From the NCBI GenBank assembly GCA_018061205.1, contig JAGOUP010000008.1, forward strand, positions 1-12,085: DNA of 12,085 nucleotides. Reading direction: 5' to 3'. Source of the stretch: Candidatus Levyibacteriota bacterium. GTDB taxonomy: Bacteria > Patescibacteriota > Microgenomatia > Levybacterales > UBA12049. This document shows, piece after piece, positions 5,660 to 12,085 of the stretch. Position 1 is the stretch's first letter, and every line of letters begins with the position of its first letter. Below the pieces are notes generated by a model. It was given only the letters and a program-made list of their open reading frames with translations. It was not told the DNA's origin and ran no database searches. The position numbers and the translations under genes are program-made.

Positions 5660-8110
5660 CTAGTGTGTTTCTTGTTTCTTCTCGTCTTTCTTGCGTGGGA
5701 TAAATGCACAGTTCACGGTGTTTTCTGTGCCACGGATGAAGTATTCCATCCTACCAAGACATGATTTTTGGATGACGTTTTCTGGTATGGGATAGGTTTC
5801 ATTTGCTTTGTCTTGGAGAATGGTGGTCATGATTTTATTCCAAATAGGGGCAGCTCCGGTGACACCGGAAGCCAAGCTTTGACTCATCGGACTATTATCA
5901 TTATTTCCTACCCAGACAGCGACAACGTATGATGGGGTATAGCCGATTGTCCAGTTATCTTTTTTCCAATCAGTTGTTCCTGTTTTCACTGATACTGTTT
6001 TGCCGGGAATATTGAGAACTGAATTAGGCCCAAATGCTTGAGAGCGGGCACTGTTATCAGCCAAAATGTGAGAGACAATATATGCGACACCTGCATCCAG
6101 TACTCGTTGGCCAGTAGGAGCTTTTTCTTTTTCAAACAACATAGTGCCTTTCCCATCTGTTATTTTGAGAATTGGATCGATATCTATACGTACTCCTTGA
6201 TTTGCTTCCACTGCGTAGAGGCTTGCCATATCGATCATGGTTGCTTCTGCAGCACCAAGAGTGATGGACAATCCATATTCACTTGGGTCTTTCCAGTTTT
6301 TCATACCCATTTTTCGTCCCAAATCGATCATGGTTGGGACACCAACTTGGTTGAGCATTTTGACTGCTGGGATATTGTATGAGTTAGCGAGTGCGAGCCG
6401 CAAAGGCACACTGCCATGGAATTTCCCATCATAATTGACAGGGGTGTATGCTGGTCCTCCGCCAGTACCAAAGGTTGTTGGATTATCATTGATGATGGTT
6501 GCAGCGGTAACTCCCATGGAGAGTGCAGCGGTGTAGGTCAGGGTTTTAATAGAAGATCCAGGTTGTCTGAGTGCTGTTGTGAGATTATTTGCACCACCAT
6601 TTGGATCATCATAATCACGACTTCCGACCATCGCCAAAATATCGCCATTTTTTGGATTCACTACGAGTGCTGCACCATTGGTGAGGTTGAGATAGCCATC
6701 GGCATTTACTTCATTGGTAACGATATTTTGCGCTTTTTCTTGAAGAGAAAGATCAATACTTGTTATGACATTGAGTCCGCCGCGTTCTACAGCAGGAAGT
6801 CCATATTTTTTGATCAAATATTCTTTGACATACATCACAAAATGTGGTGCGTGAATTGGGGTTTGGGGCTTGTTAAAGACGAGCTCTTGTTCATACGCTT
6901 CTTTTGCTTGTTTTGCAGTGATGTATTTTTGGAGGACCATGCGATGTAACACTTCTTTTTGTCGTTTTTTCCAAGCCAAAGGATTTGGTCCGTAGGGAGA
7001 ATAGGTTGTTGGTGCTTGTGGGATTCCTGCTAGAAATGCACTTTGTGCCAAATCTAAATCTTTGACATGTTTGTCGAAATACACTTCAGCTGCTGCTTCA
7101 GCACCCCATGCAGTACCGCCGTAGGGAATTTGATTAAAGTACATTTCAAGAATTTGATTTTTTGTATAAATACGTTCTGCCCAAAATGCCAAAATAGCTT
7201 CTTTTACCTTTCGAGAGAGTGATGTTTCAGGAGTTAAAAGTGATGATTTGATCAGCTGTTGTGTGAGTGTTGAACCACCTTGTAAGTCTTTGCCTGAAGC
7301 ATTGCCGACTGCTGAGCGGATGATAGCAGAAATATCAAATCCGGGATGTTTATAAAAGTCTTTGTCTTCTGTTGCGATGGTTGCTTGCTTGAGATAATCA
7401 GGGATATTATCCAAACTTACAAGTGTTCTATTTTGACTGGCATAGATTTGATACAGAAGTGTCCCATTTCTGTCATAGAGTTTGGTAGTTTGAGGAATCT
7501 CTCCCAGAGAAAGTGCTTTAGGATTTGGTAAATCTTGAATATAGATAAAGGAAAGGAGCGGGAAAAAAAGAAACAGGAGCGAGAAAACAGCCCCTGCGAG
7601 GAAATATTTAAATTTAACGATAAATGAAAGATGCGCAAAAGGGATAGTGGATCTGAGTGCTTTTTTGGAGACAACATGCGGTTTGGTTTTTGGTACTCTT
7701 TTGGGGAGTGATATTTTTGGAAAAGATAGGTGTATCTTCTGTAAAAAGACAAAGGGCATTGCGAGTAATAGAAACAATCGAGTAAAAAGTGATGGTCCTC
7801 TGTTTTCAGCCACAGTCTTTTGTTTTTTGCCTTTTAATAGTACCTGTTCTTTTTTTGCCCAGAAGGTGAACAATTTTGCACGAATGAGTTTTATTGGATG
7901 AAAAATTGAGAGTTTTGCAGAGGGTTTCTTGCGTGAAAGTTTTAGTATGAGTGCATGTTTTATCTTGTTCACTGCAGCAGGAAGTGCGGAAATGTTTGTT
8001 CTCAGTTTTTTTAGTGGCCAGAAGAGAAGAGAGCTTACATAAATAACGCCATCACCGATAGCAATAAGACCCTTTACCAAAAGTAACAAGGCAAAAATAA
8101 CAACACGCAT
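5660..8110 (-). CDS. Class A penicillin-binding protein with long N-terminal membrane extension
   Basis: An 816-residue bifunctional peptidoglycan synthase. The N-terminal 165 residues are unusual: very basic, with hydrophobic stretches at about 3-32, 109-124 and finally 168-191, the last being the normal anchor. The glycosyltransferase (GT51) domain follows (about 205-375): EDKDFYKHPG with catalytic Glu248, GGSTLTQQLIK (278-288), RKVKEAILAFWAE (300-312), and KNQILEMYFNQIPYGG (317-332). The transpeptidase domain (about 475-770) has Ser519 in SSIK (519-522), SYN (577-579) and KTG (709-711). Two C-terminal cysteines (784, 801) are extracytoplasmic. The start is supported by AGGA 4 nt upstream and by a promoter at 8151-8179. 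It is a paralog of the upstream PBP, separated by 81 bp. Confidence 0.93.
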   Translation of the reverse strand: MRVVIFALLLLVKGLIAIGDGVIYVSSLLFWPLKKLRTNISALPAAVNKIKHALILKLSRKKPSAKLSIFHPIKLIRAKLFTFWAKKEQVLLKGKKQKTVAENRGPSLFTRLFLLLAMPFVFLQKIHLSFPKISLPKRVPKTKPHVVSKKALRSTIPFAHLSFIVKFKYFLAGAVFSLLFLFFPLLSFIYIQDLPNPKALSLGEIPQTTKLYDRNGTLLYQIYASQNRTLVSLDNIPDYLKQATIATEDKDFYKHPGFDISAIIRSAVGNASGKDLQGGSTLTQQLIKSSLLTPETSLSRKVKEAILAFWAERIYTKNQILEMYFNQIPYGGTAWGAEAAAEVYFDKHVKDLDLAQSAFLAGIPQAPTTYSPYGPNPLAWKKRQKEVLHRMVLQKYITAKQAKEAYEQELVFNKPQTPIHAPHFVMYVKEYLIKKYGLPAVERGGLNVITSIDLSLQEKAQNIVTNEVNADGYLNLTNGAALVVNPKNGDILAMVGSRDYDDPNGGANNLTTALRQPGSSIKTLTYTAALSMGVTAATIINDNPTTFGTGGGPAYTPVNYDGKFHGSVPLRLALANSYNIPAVKMLNQVGVPTMIDLGRKMGMKNWKDPSEYGLSITLGAAEATMIDMASLYAVEANQGVRIDIDPILKITDGKGTMLFEKEKAPTGQRVLDAGVAYIVSHILADNSARSQAFGPNSVLNIPGKTVSVKTGTTDWKKDNWTIGYTPSYVVAVWVGNNDNSPMSQSLASGVTGAAPIWNKIMTTILQDKANETYPIPENVIQKSCLGRMEYFIRGTENTVNCAFIPRKKDEKKQETH

Positions 8111-8150
8111 ATAATCCTGTAAGATACTAGGCAGTAATAGGGATACAGAG

Positions 8151-8179
8151 ATTATACTATAGGTATATCAAAATGAAAA
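8151..8179 (-). promoter_or_regulatory. Sigma70-like promoter of the 816-residue PBP gene
   Basis: On the minus strand: TTTTCA (8174-8179), 17-bp spacer, perfect -10 TATAAT (8151-8156). The predicted start is near 8144, giving a leader of about 33 nt with an AGGA Shine-Dalgarno. The second PBP gene can therefore be transcribed independently of the first. The 81-bp gap holds no obvious terminator. Confidence 0.6.
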
Positions 8180-8191
8180 GAGGGAAAAAAA

Positions 8192-10348
8192 CTACGGAGT
8201 AGGTGATGGTTCTGGGTGTGGGCAGGTAACACAGTACCTGGCTCCTGTTGGATCAGTGACTATTGATTCTTCTCTTTCTTCTACATTGTCAGTTTGGCCT
8301 GGTTTTGCGAGATCATTGGTACCTTTGTCTATAAAGACTTTTTGTTTTCCACCCTCAAATTTTTTTGGTTCCATGCCTTTGATAAAATACTCAAATCGTG
8401 TGGGGCAGCCGCTGGAACCTGGCAGAAGTCCTGAAGTAGAGCAGACTGTTTTGCCTACGACATCAGCAGGTTTTGGCGGCCATTGAGCCGGCTTTTCGTT
8501 GAGCACGTGCAGCATGAGATCATGCCAAATAGGTGCTGCTCCAGTCACGCCTGAGACTACGCCTCGCATAACTGAATTATCGTTGTTACCCACCCAGGTT
8601 GCGATGAGTCTGGTTGGTGTATAGCCAATTGTCCAGTTATCTCGATAGTCGTTGGTCGTTCCTGTTTTAACAGCCACAGGTTGCTTATTAATATTCAGTT
8701 CAGAATTTGCGCCAAATCCCATCAGACGTGCATTATTATCCATGAGGATATGGGAAATAATATAGGCTACTCCACTGGGGAGAACTTTTATGCCAAAAAT
8801 GGGGCTTGATGGGGGAGTATATTCTTCAATAATTTTTCCCTGCCCATTAGTAATTTTGAGAATTGGGTGTAAATCAATGCGATATCCGCCATTGGCAAAA
8901 ACCCCAAATGCGGTTGCCATTTCCAGCATCGTTACTTCTCCTCCACCCAAGGACAAAGAGAGACCATATTTCTCAGGATCTTTATAACTCGTAATTCCCA
9001 TAGCTGAGGCTGTTGCGATCATCGCTTCAACACCATTAGCTTTGAGCATTTTGACGGCTGGGATATTGAGAGAGCTACCAAGTGCTTGGCGCATCTGGAC
9101 AACGCCATGGAATTTTCCATCATAATTTTTGGGACAATATTGTGGTTGTCCTCCGCCTCCTGGGTAACAAATAGCTGTATCAACAAAAGGAGTTGCAGCA
9201 GTGTATCCTTTGATGAGACCTACTGCATAGTTAATAGGTTTTATTGAGGATCCTGGTTGGCGGGATTGGGTCGTGATATTGACGTTTCCATCTGCTGTGA
9301 CATCAAAATAATCTTTACTACCAACCATGGCCAAAATCTCTCCTGTTGCAGGGTTTGTGATGAGTGCTGCTCCATTTCCCACATGCTGATTTTGCAGTTT
9401 TTCTATTTCAGCGGCCACAGTAGCTTGTGCATATTCTTGTAAAGGGAGATCGAGACTGGTGATAACCTTTAATCCTCCTTCTTCCACCATACGTTCACCA
9501 TATTTATTGCTGAGTAATTCTTTAATATAGAGCACAAAATGTGGTGCTTTTATATCATTAGAGACTTTTGTGTAGACAAGTTTTTTCTTGACTGCTGTTT
9601 CCCGTTCCTGTTTTGTTATGTATCCTTGTGCTTCCATACGCCTGAGTACTTCTTCTTGTCTTTTTTTGGCCAGCTCCGGATGGGCACCAAAAGGAGAGAG
9701 TGTAGTTGGTGCTTCAGGGAGTCCTGCGATGAGTGCGCTTTCAGCCAAATCCAAATCTTTTGCTGCCTTTCCGAAATATGTCATACTTGCTGATTCCACT
9801 CCCCAGGCAGTACCGCCGTATGGTGATTGATTGAGATACATCTCCAAAATTTTGTTTTTTGAATAGAGTGCTTCCGTTGCATATGCGAGGACAATTTCTT
9901 TTAATTTTCGAGGAATGGTTTGCTCAGGAGAGAGGAGTGTATTTTTTACCAATTGTTGCGTGAGGGTTGAGCCACCTTGGATTTGCTTATGAAATACTGT
10001 TGACACAAATGCTCTTGCAATACCTCGCAAATCTATGGCGCCATGCTTATAAAAATCCTTATCCTCAATGGCAATCGTTGCTTCCTGCAAATTTTTAGGA
10101 ATGGTTGAAAGAGAAATAAAGGTTTGGTTTTTCTTTGCGTAGATAGTATAGAGGAGGGTATTATTTCTATCAAAAATTTGTGTTGATTGGGGGAGGCTAT
10201 TGCTGGCTAGCTTTGTTGGAGAAGGAAGGTCTCGGAGGAGAAACCAATAAAAACACCCCAAAAAGATCACCACACCAACAATCACAGTAATGACTGCTGC
10301 AGTAAAACGAGCAGATTTGGTTTTGAACCTCTTCATTGCCTTTATCAT
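8192..10348 (-). CDS. Class A penicillin-binding protein (GT51 plus transpeptidase)
   Basis: A 718-residue bifunctional peptidoglycan synthase with the usual single N-terminal anchor (about 16-38). GT51 domain: EDKDFYKHGAID with catalytic Glu95, GGSTLTQQLVK (125-135), RKLKEIVLAYATE (147-159), and KNKILEMYLNQSPYGG (164-179). Transpeptidase: Ser367 in SSIK (367-370), SLN (426-428), KTG (561-563). Extracytoplasmic cysteines occur as close pairs (394/405, 636/648 and the C-terminal CVTC at 706/709), suggesting disulfides. The C-terminus is a Pro-rich tail. The start at 10348 has no clear Shine-Dalgarno; Met5 is an alternative, with AAAGG just before it but too close. It is divergent from the CvpA-CAP gene across a 49-bp gap that holds a palindrome, and its sequence is clearly related to the downstream PBP. 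Confidence 0.93.
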   Translation of the reverse strand: MIKAMKRFKTKSARFTAAVITVIVGVVIFLGCFYWFLLRDLPSPTKLASNSLPQSTQIFDRNNTLLYTIYAKKNQTFISLSTIPKNLQEATIAIEDKDFYKHGAIDLRGIARAFVSTVFHKQIQGGSTLTQQLVKNTLLSPEQTIPRKLKEIVLAYATEALYSKNKILEMYLNQSPYGGTAWGVESASMTYFGKAAKDLDLAESALIAGLPEAPTTLSPFGAHPELAKKRQEEVLRRMEAQGYITKQERETAVKKKLVYTKVSNDIKAPHFVLYIKELLSNKYGERMVEEGGLKVITSLDLPLQEYAQATVAAEIEKLQNQHVGNGAALITNPATGEILAMVGSKDYFDVTADGNVNITTQSRQPGSSIKPINYAVGLIKGYTAATPFVDTAICYPGGGGQPQYCPKNYDGKFHGVVQMRQALGSSLNIPAVKMLKANGVEAMIATASAMGITSYKDPEKYGLSLSLGGGEVTMLEMATAFGVFANGGYRIDLHPILKITNGQGKIIEEYTPPSSPIFGIKVLPSGVAYIISHILMDNNARLMGFGANSELNINKQPVAVKTGTTNDYRDNWTIGYTPTRLIATWVGNNDNSVMRGVVSGVTGAAPIWHDLMLHVLNEKPAQWPPKPADVVGKTVCSTSGLLPGSSGCPTRFEYFIKGMEPKKFEGGKQKVFIDKGTNDLAKPGQTDNVEEREESIVTDPTGARYCVTCPHPEPSPTP

Positions 10349-10364
10349 AGCACCAGGCTCGCGT

Positions 10365-10383
10365 TATGACAACTTTTGTCATA
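10365..10383. promoter_or_regulatory. Palindrome in a divergent promoter region (operator candidate)
   Basis: TATGACAA-CTT-TTGTCATA: perfect 8-bp arms with a 3-bp centre, in the 49-bp gap between the divergent PBP (start 10348) and CvpA-CAP (start 10398) genes. Its right arm touches a -10-like TATACT (10382-10387) on the plus strand, for which no good -35 is seen. Size and position suit a dimeric regulator that controls both genes. No regulator gene is visible nearby. Confidence 0.45.
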
Positions 10384-10397
10384 TACTATTGTTTACT

Positions 10398-11450
10398 ATG
10401 TCTCCATTCCAAATGCAAAACTATTTACAGATTTTTGTTATCCCATATCTTCAGTTTAATTGGGTCGATTTGATTATCATTGTCGTCTTTTTTTTCTATG
10501 CATTGGAGGGGTTTGCTGTTGGGTTCGTTATCGCATCCGTTGATCTCTTGAGTTTTATTTTGTCCTTTGCCTTAGGACTGAGATTATATAGTGTTTTGGG
10601 AAATCTGCTTATTGGTTATTTTAATATGCCTCATGGGTTTGCAAATGCGATTGGTTTTTTTATTGTAGCAATTTTAGGTGAAATTCTGTTCAGTTTTGTG
10701 CTCCGCACGATCCTTCGACGTATGATGACCCATATGCCGGTCCAAAAATTATCCGATCCAAATACCGGGTATGCATACGTACAAACAGCAAATAAAGTAT
10801 TCGGATTTTTACCAGGAATTGCGTCAGGTATGATTTTATTATCATTTCTCTTAACCATGATTGTGGCACTGCCGTTTTCTCCTTTTTTGAAACAGTCAGT
10901 ATCAAATTCCAGGCTCGGTAGTGGATTGGTTGCAAATGCATTGGGGTTTGAAAAAGACTTGAATACCGTATTTGGGGGAGCGGTCAATGATACCTTGAAT
11001 TTCTTGACCGTCAAGCCTGAAAGCAATGAAACTGTTGATTTACATTTTAAAACAACAGATGTTACCGTTGATGCAGCATCAGAGCAGAAAATGTTAACGC
11101 TTCTCAATAATGAACGAGCAAAAAAAGAGTTACCACCGCTTGAGATGGAAGGATCGTTGCGTAGTTTAGCCAGAAGTTACTCAAGAGATATGTTTGCCAG
11201 AGGATACTTTTCTCATTATACTCCAGAAGGAACATCTCCATTTGATCGTATGAGCAATGCAGGTATATCGTACACATCAGCAGGAGAGAATCTAGCATTA
11301 GCTCCTGATGTCGATTTGGCAATGCAAGGTCTCATGAAAAGTCCAGGACATAGAGCCAATATTTTATCGCCAAATTATGCTAAAGTAGGAATTGGCGTAA
11401 TGGACGGTGGTATCTACGGAAAAATGTTCACACAGGAGTTTTCGAACTAG
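10398..11450 (+). CDS. CvpA-CAP fusion membrane protein
   Basis: A 350-residue protein with two parts. Residues about 20-165 form a CvpA-like membrane domain with four predicted helices (about 24-44, 46-66, 83-104, 138-160). After a linker (about 165-225) comes a CAP/SCP-PR1 domain (about 228-349): LLNNERAKKELPPL (about 235-248), FSHYTPEG with His273, GENLA with Glu297, SPGHRANIL with His318, and the closing GIGV...FTQEF. These are the conserved cavity residues of bacterial CAP domains, which would lie outside the membrane. CvpA joined to a protease is known from mycobacterial MarP; here CAP takes that place. ATG 10398 is chosen over upstream codons because those lie inside the divergent PBP gene. 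There is no Shine-Dalgarno, and the leader would be about 4 nt if TATACT at 10382 is used. An envelope or stress role is inferred. Confidence 0.85.
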   Translation: MSPFQMQNYLQIFVIPYLQFNWVDLIIIVVFFFYALEGFAVGFVIASVDLLSFILSFALGLRLYSVLGNLLIGYFNMPHGFANAIGFFIVAILGEILFSFVLRTILRRMMTHMPVQKLSDPNTGYAYVQTANKVFGFLPGIASGMILLSFLLTMIVALPFSPFLKQSVSNSRLGSGLVANALGFEKDLNTVFGGAVNDTLNFLTVKPESNETVDLHFKTTDVTVDAASEQKMLTLLNNERAKKELPPLEMEGSLRSLARSYSRDMFARGYFSHYTPEGTSPFDRMSNAGISYTSAGENLALAPDVDLAMQGLMKSPGHRANILSPNYAKVGIGVMDGGIYGKMFTQEFSN

Positions 11451-11463
11451 CGCCGAAGGCGTT

Positions 11464-11534
11464 GTCATCCTGAACTTGTTTCAGGATCTAGTTGAAAGTC
11501 ACACAATGAGATGCTGAAATAAATTCAGCATGAC
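11464..11534. repeat. REPIN: two inverted REP units around a 19-bp spacer
   Basis: Left unit 11464-11489 is identical to the single copy at 1590-1615. Right unit 11509-11534 (AGATGCTGAAATAAATT...) is the same unit inverted, reading GTCATGCTGAATTT...GCATCT on the minus strand. The REPIN begins 13 bp after the CvpA-CAP stop and ends immediately before the AAGGAG Shine-Dalgarno of pgk. Between gene and repeat lies a small CGCC-GAA-GGCG hairpin (11451-11461). Confidence 0.85.
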
Positions 11535-11548
11535 AAGGAGAAAACAGT

Positions 11549-12085
11549 ATGCAATTAAAAAAGCTACAAGATATAGATGTCTCGAGTAAAAAGGTGTTAT
11601 TAAGGTTGGATCTTGATGTTCCTCTTTCAGACGCTGGTGAGATTTCTGACATCACTCGACTTAAAGCAGGAGAAGAAACTCTCAACTATCTCTTAGAACA
11701 TGGTGCAACAGTTATTATCTGTGGGCACTTAGGAAGACCAAAAGGACAGGTGAACAAAGAAGAGAGTCTTGCTCCAGTGGCAAAATGGTATAAAACAGAA
11801 TTACGAATTACGAATTACGAATTAGGAATGGAAGAAACGAAGTTGGATGCATTTGATGTATGGAAATTATCTGACAAGCTTTTCCTTTTAGAAAACTTGC
11901 GGTTTTATCCAGGCGAGGAAGCCAATGATGAAGCCTTTGCAAAACAATTAGCAGCATTGGCTGATATCTATGTTGATGATGCCTTTGCTGTTTCACATCG
12001 GAGTGCTGCCTCAAATGTGGGTGTCACCAAATTTCTCCCATCCGTTGCAGGATTACAAATGCAAAAAGAAGTAGCAGGATTAGGA
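11549..12085 (+). CDS. pgk: Phosphoglycerate kinase, N-terminal part (runs off the window)
   Basis: The first 179 codons of an enzyme usually near 390-400 residues; the window edge cuts it. It makes ATP from 1,3-bisphosphoglycerate in lower glycolysis. ATG 11549 follows AAGGAG (11535-11540) by 8 nt. Substrate-site motifs are visible: RLDLDVP (about 19-25), ITRLKAGEETL with Arg37, GHLGRPKG (59-66), ENLRFYPGEE (115-124) with Arg118, and DDAFAVSHRSAAS (143-155) with His150-Arg151. The usual D-x-N of the first motif is D21-x-D23. Residues 84-93 (ELRITNYELG) are encoded by a heptamer tandem repeat. The stretch between LAPVA and LLEN is still of normal length, so the repeat-derived residues appear to replace native sequence. 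A REPIN ends just before the Shine-Dalgarno. Confidence 0.92.
   Translation, partial: MQLKKLQDIDVSSKKVLLRLDLDVPLSDAGEISDITRLKAGEETLNYLLEHGATVIICGHLGRPKGQVNKEESLAPVAKWYKTELRITNYELGMEETKLDAFDVWKLSDKLFLLENLRFYPGEEANDEAFAKQLAALADIYVDDAFAVSHRSAASNVGVTKFLPSVAGLQMQKEVAGLG
11798..11825 (+). repeat. Heptamer tandem repeat (GAATTAC)4 inside pgk
   Basis: Three perfect copies of GAATTAC (11798-11818) and a fourth with one change (GAATTAG, 11819-11825), followed by GAAT. Because 7 is not a multiple of 3, three copies encode one 7-residue unit, ELRITNY. The reading frame stays open through the array. Confidence 0.9.

Noticed and set aside
6416..6949. Long plus-strand open frame (177 codons) inside the 816-residue PBP gene
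   Set aside because: It is antisense to the conserved transpeptidase region; its translation is rich in Cys, Ile and Trp with no domain, as expected of a shadow frame.
10631..11107. Minus-strand open frame (158 codons) inside the CvpA-CAP gene
   Set aside because: It is antisense to a gene with recognisable domains and has no Shine-Dalgarno or motif of its own.

Overview
The window looks like a compact, AT-rich chromosomal segment from an uncultivated bacterium, most likely of the Candidate Phyla Radiation (Patescibacteria, perhaps the Microgenomates side). This rests on gene content: a LytR_C-domain protein with a Pro/Thr linker, small DUF4112, DUF192 and glycine-zipper proteins, large class A penicillin-binding proteins, and divergent sugar-phosphate enzymes. 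Small dispersed repeats and heptamer tandem repeats fit too. No taxonomic marker is present, so this is inference. TGA is a normal stop codon (three genes end with it), which argues against the CPR lineages that read TGA as glycine.

Layout. 1-2.4 kb: a heptamer tandem repeat, a membrane-anchored LytR_C protein with a good upstream promoter, a DUF4258-like small protein, DUF4112 (minus), DUF192 (plus) and a glycine-zipper membrane protein (minus), with REP-like palindromic repeats in several gaps. 2.4-5.6 kb: a sugar-phosphate cluster on the plus strand: PfkB kinase, a DUF2090 (IolC C-terminal type) aldolase overlapping it by 4 nt, RpiB, and a divergent ribulose-phosphate 3-epimerase. 5.7-10.3 kb: two paralogous class A penicillin-binding proteins on the minus strand, the second with its own promoter. 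10.4-11.45 kb: a divergently oriented CvpA-CAP fusion membrane protein. 11.5 kb to the end: the 5' part of phosphoglycerate kinase, containing a heptamer repeat inside the reading frame.

How the genes may work together. The kinase-aldolase pair beside RpiB and Rpe suggests a short route that phosphorylates a sugar, cleaves it to trioses and exchanges pentose phosphates; Pgk lies in lower glycolysis. The kinase and aldolase correspond to the two halves of the IolC-DUF2090 fusion known from inositol catabolism, but no other inositol gene is visible here. The PBP pair polymerises and cross-links peptidoglycan, and the divergent CvpA-CAP protein may be a cell-envelope partner sharing a palindrome-containing control region with the first PBP.

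Most notable structural signals: a REP/REPIN family that supplies the stop codon and the last two serine codons of two unrelated genes, abuts the start regions of rpiB and pgk, and occurs in at least six places; heptamer repeats in noncoding and coding DNA; and several promoter-like sequences whose spacing predicts leaderless or nearly leaderless mRNAs.
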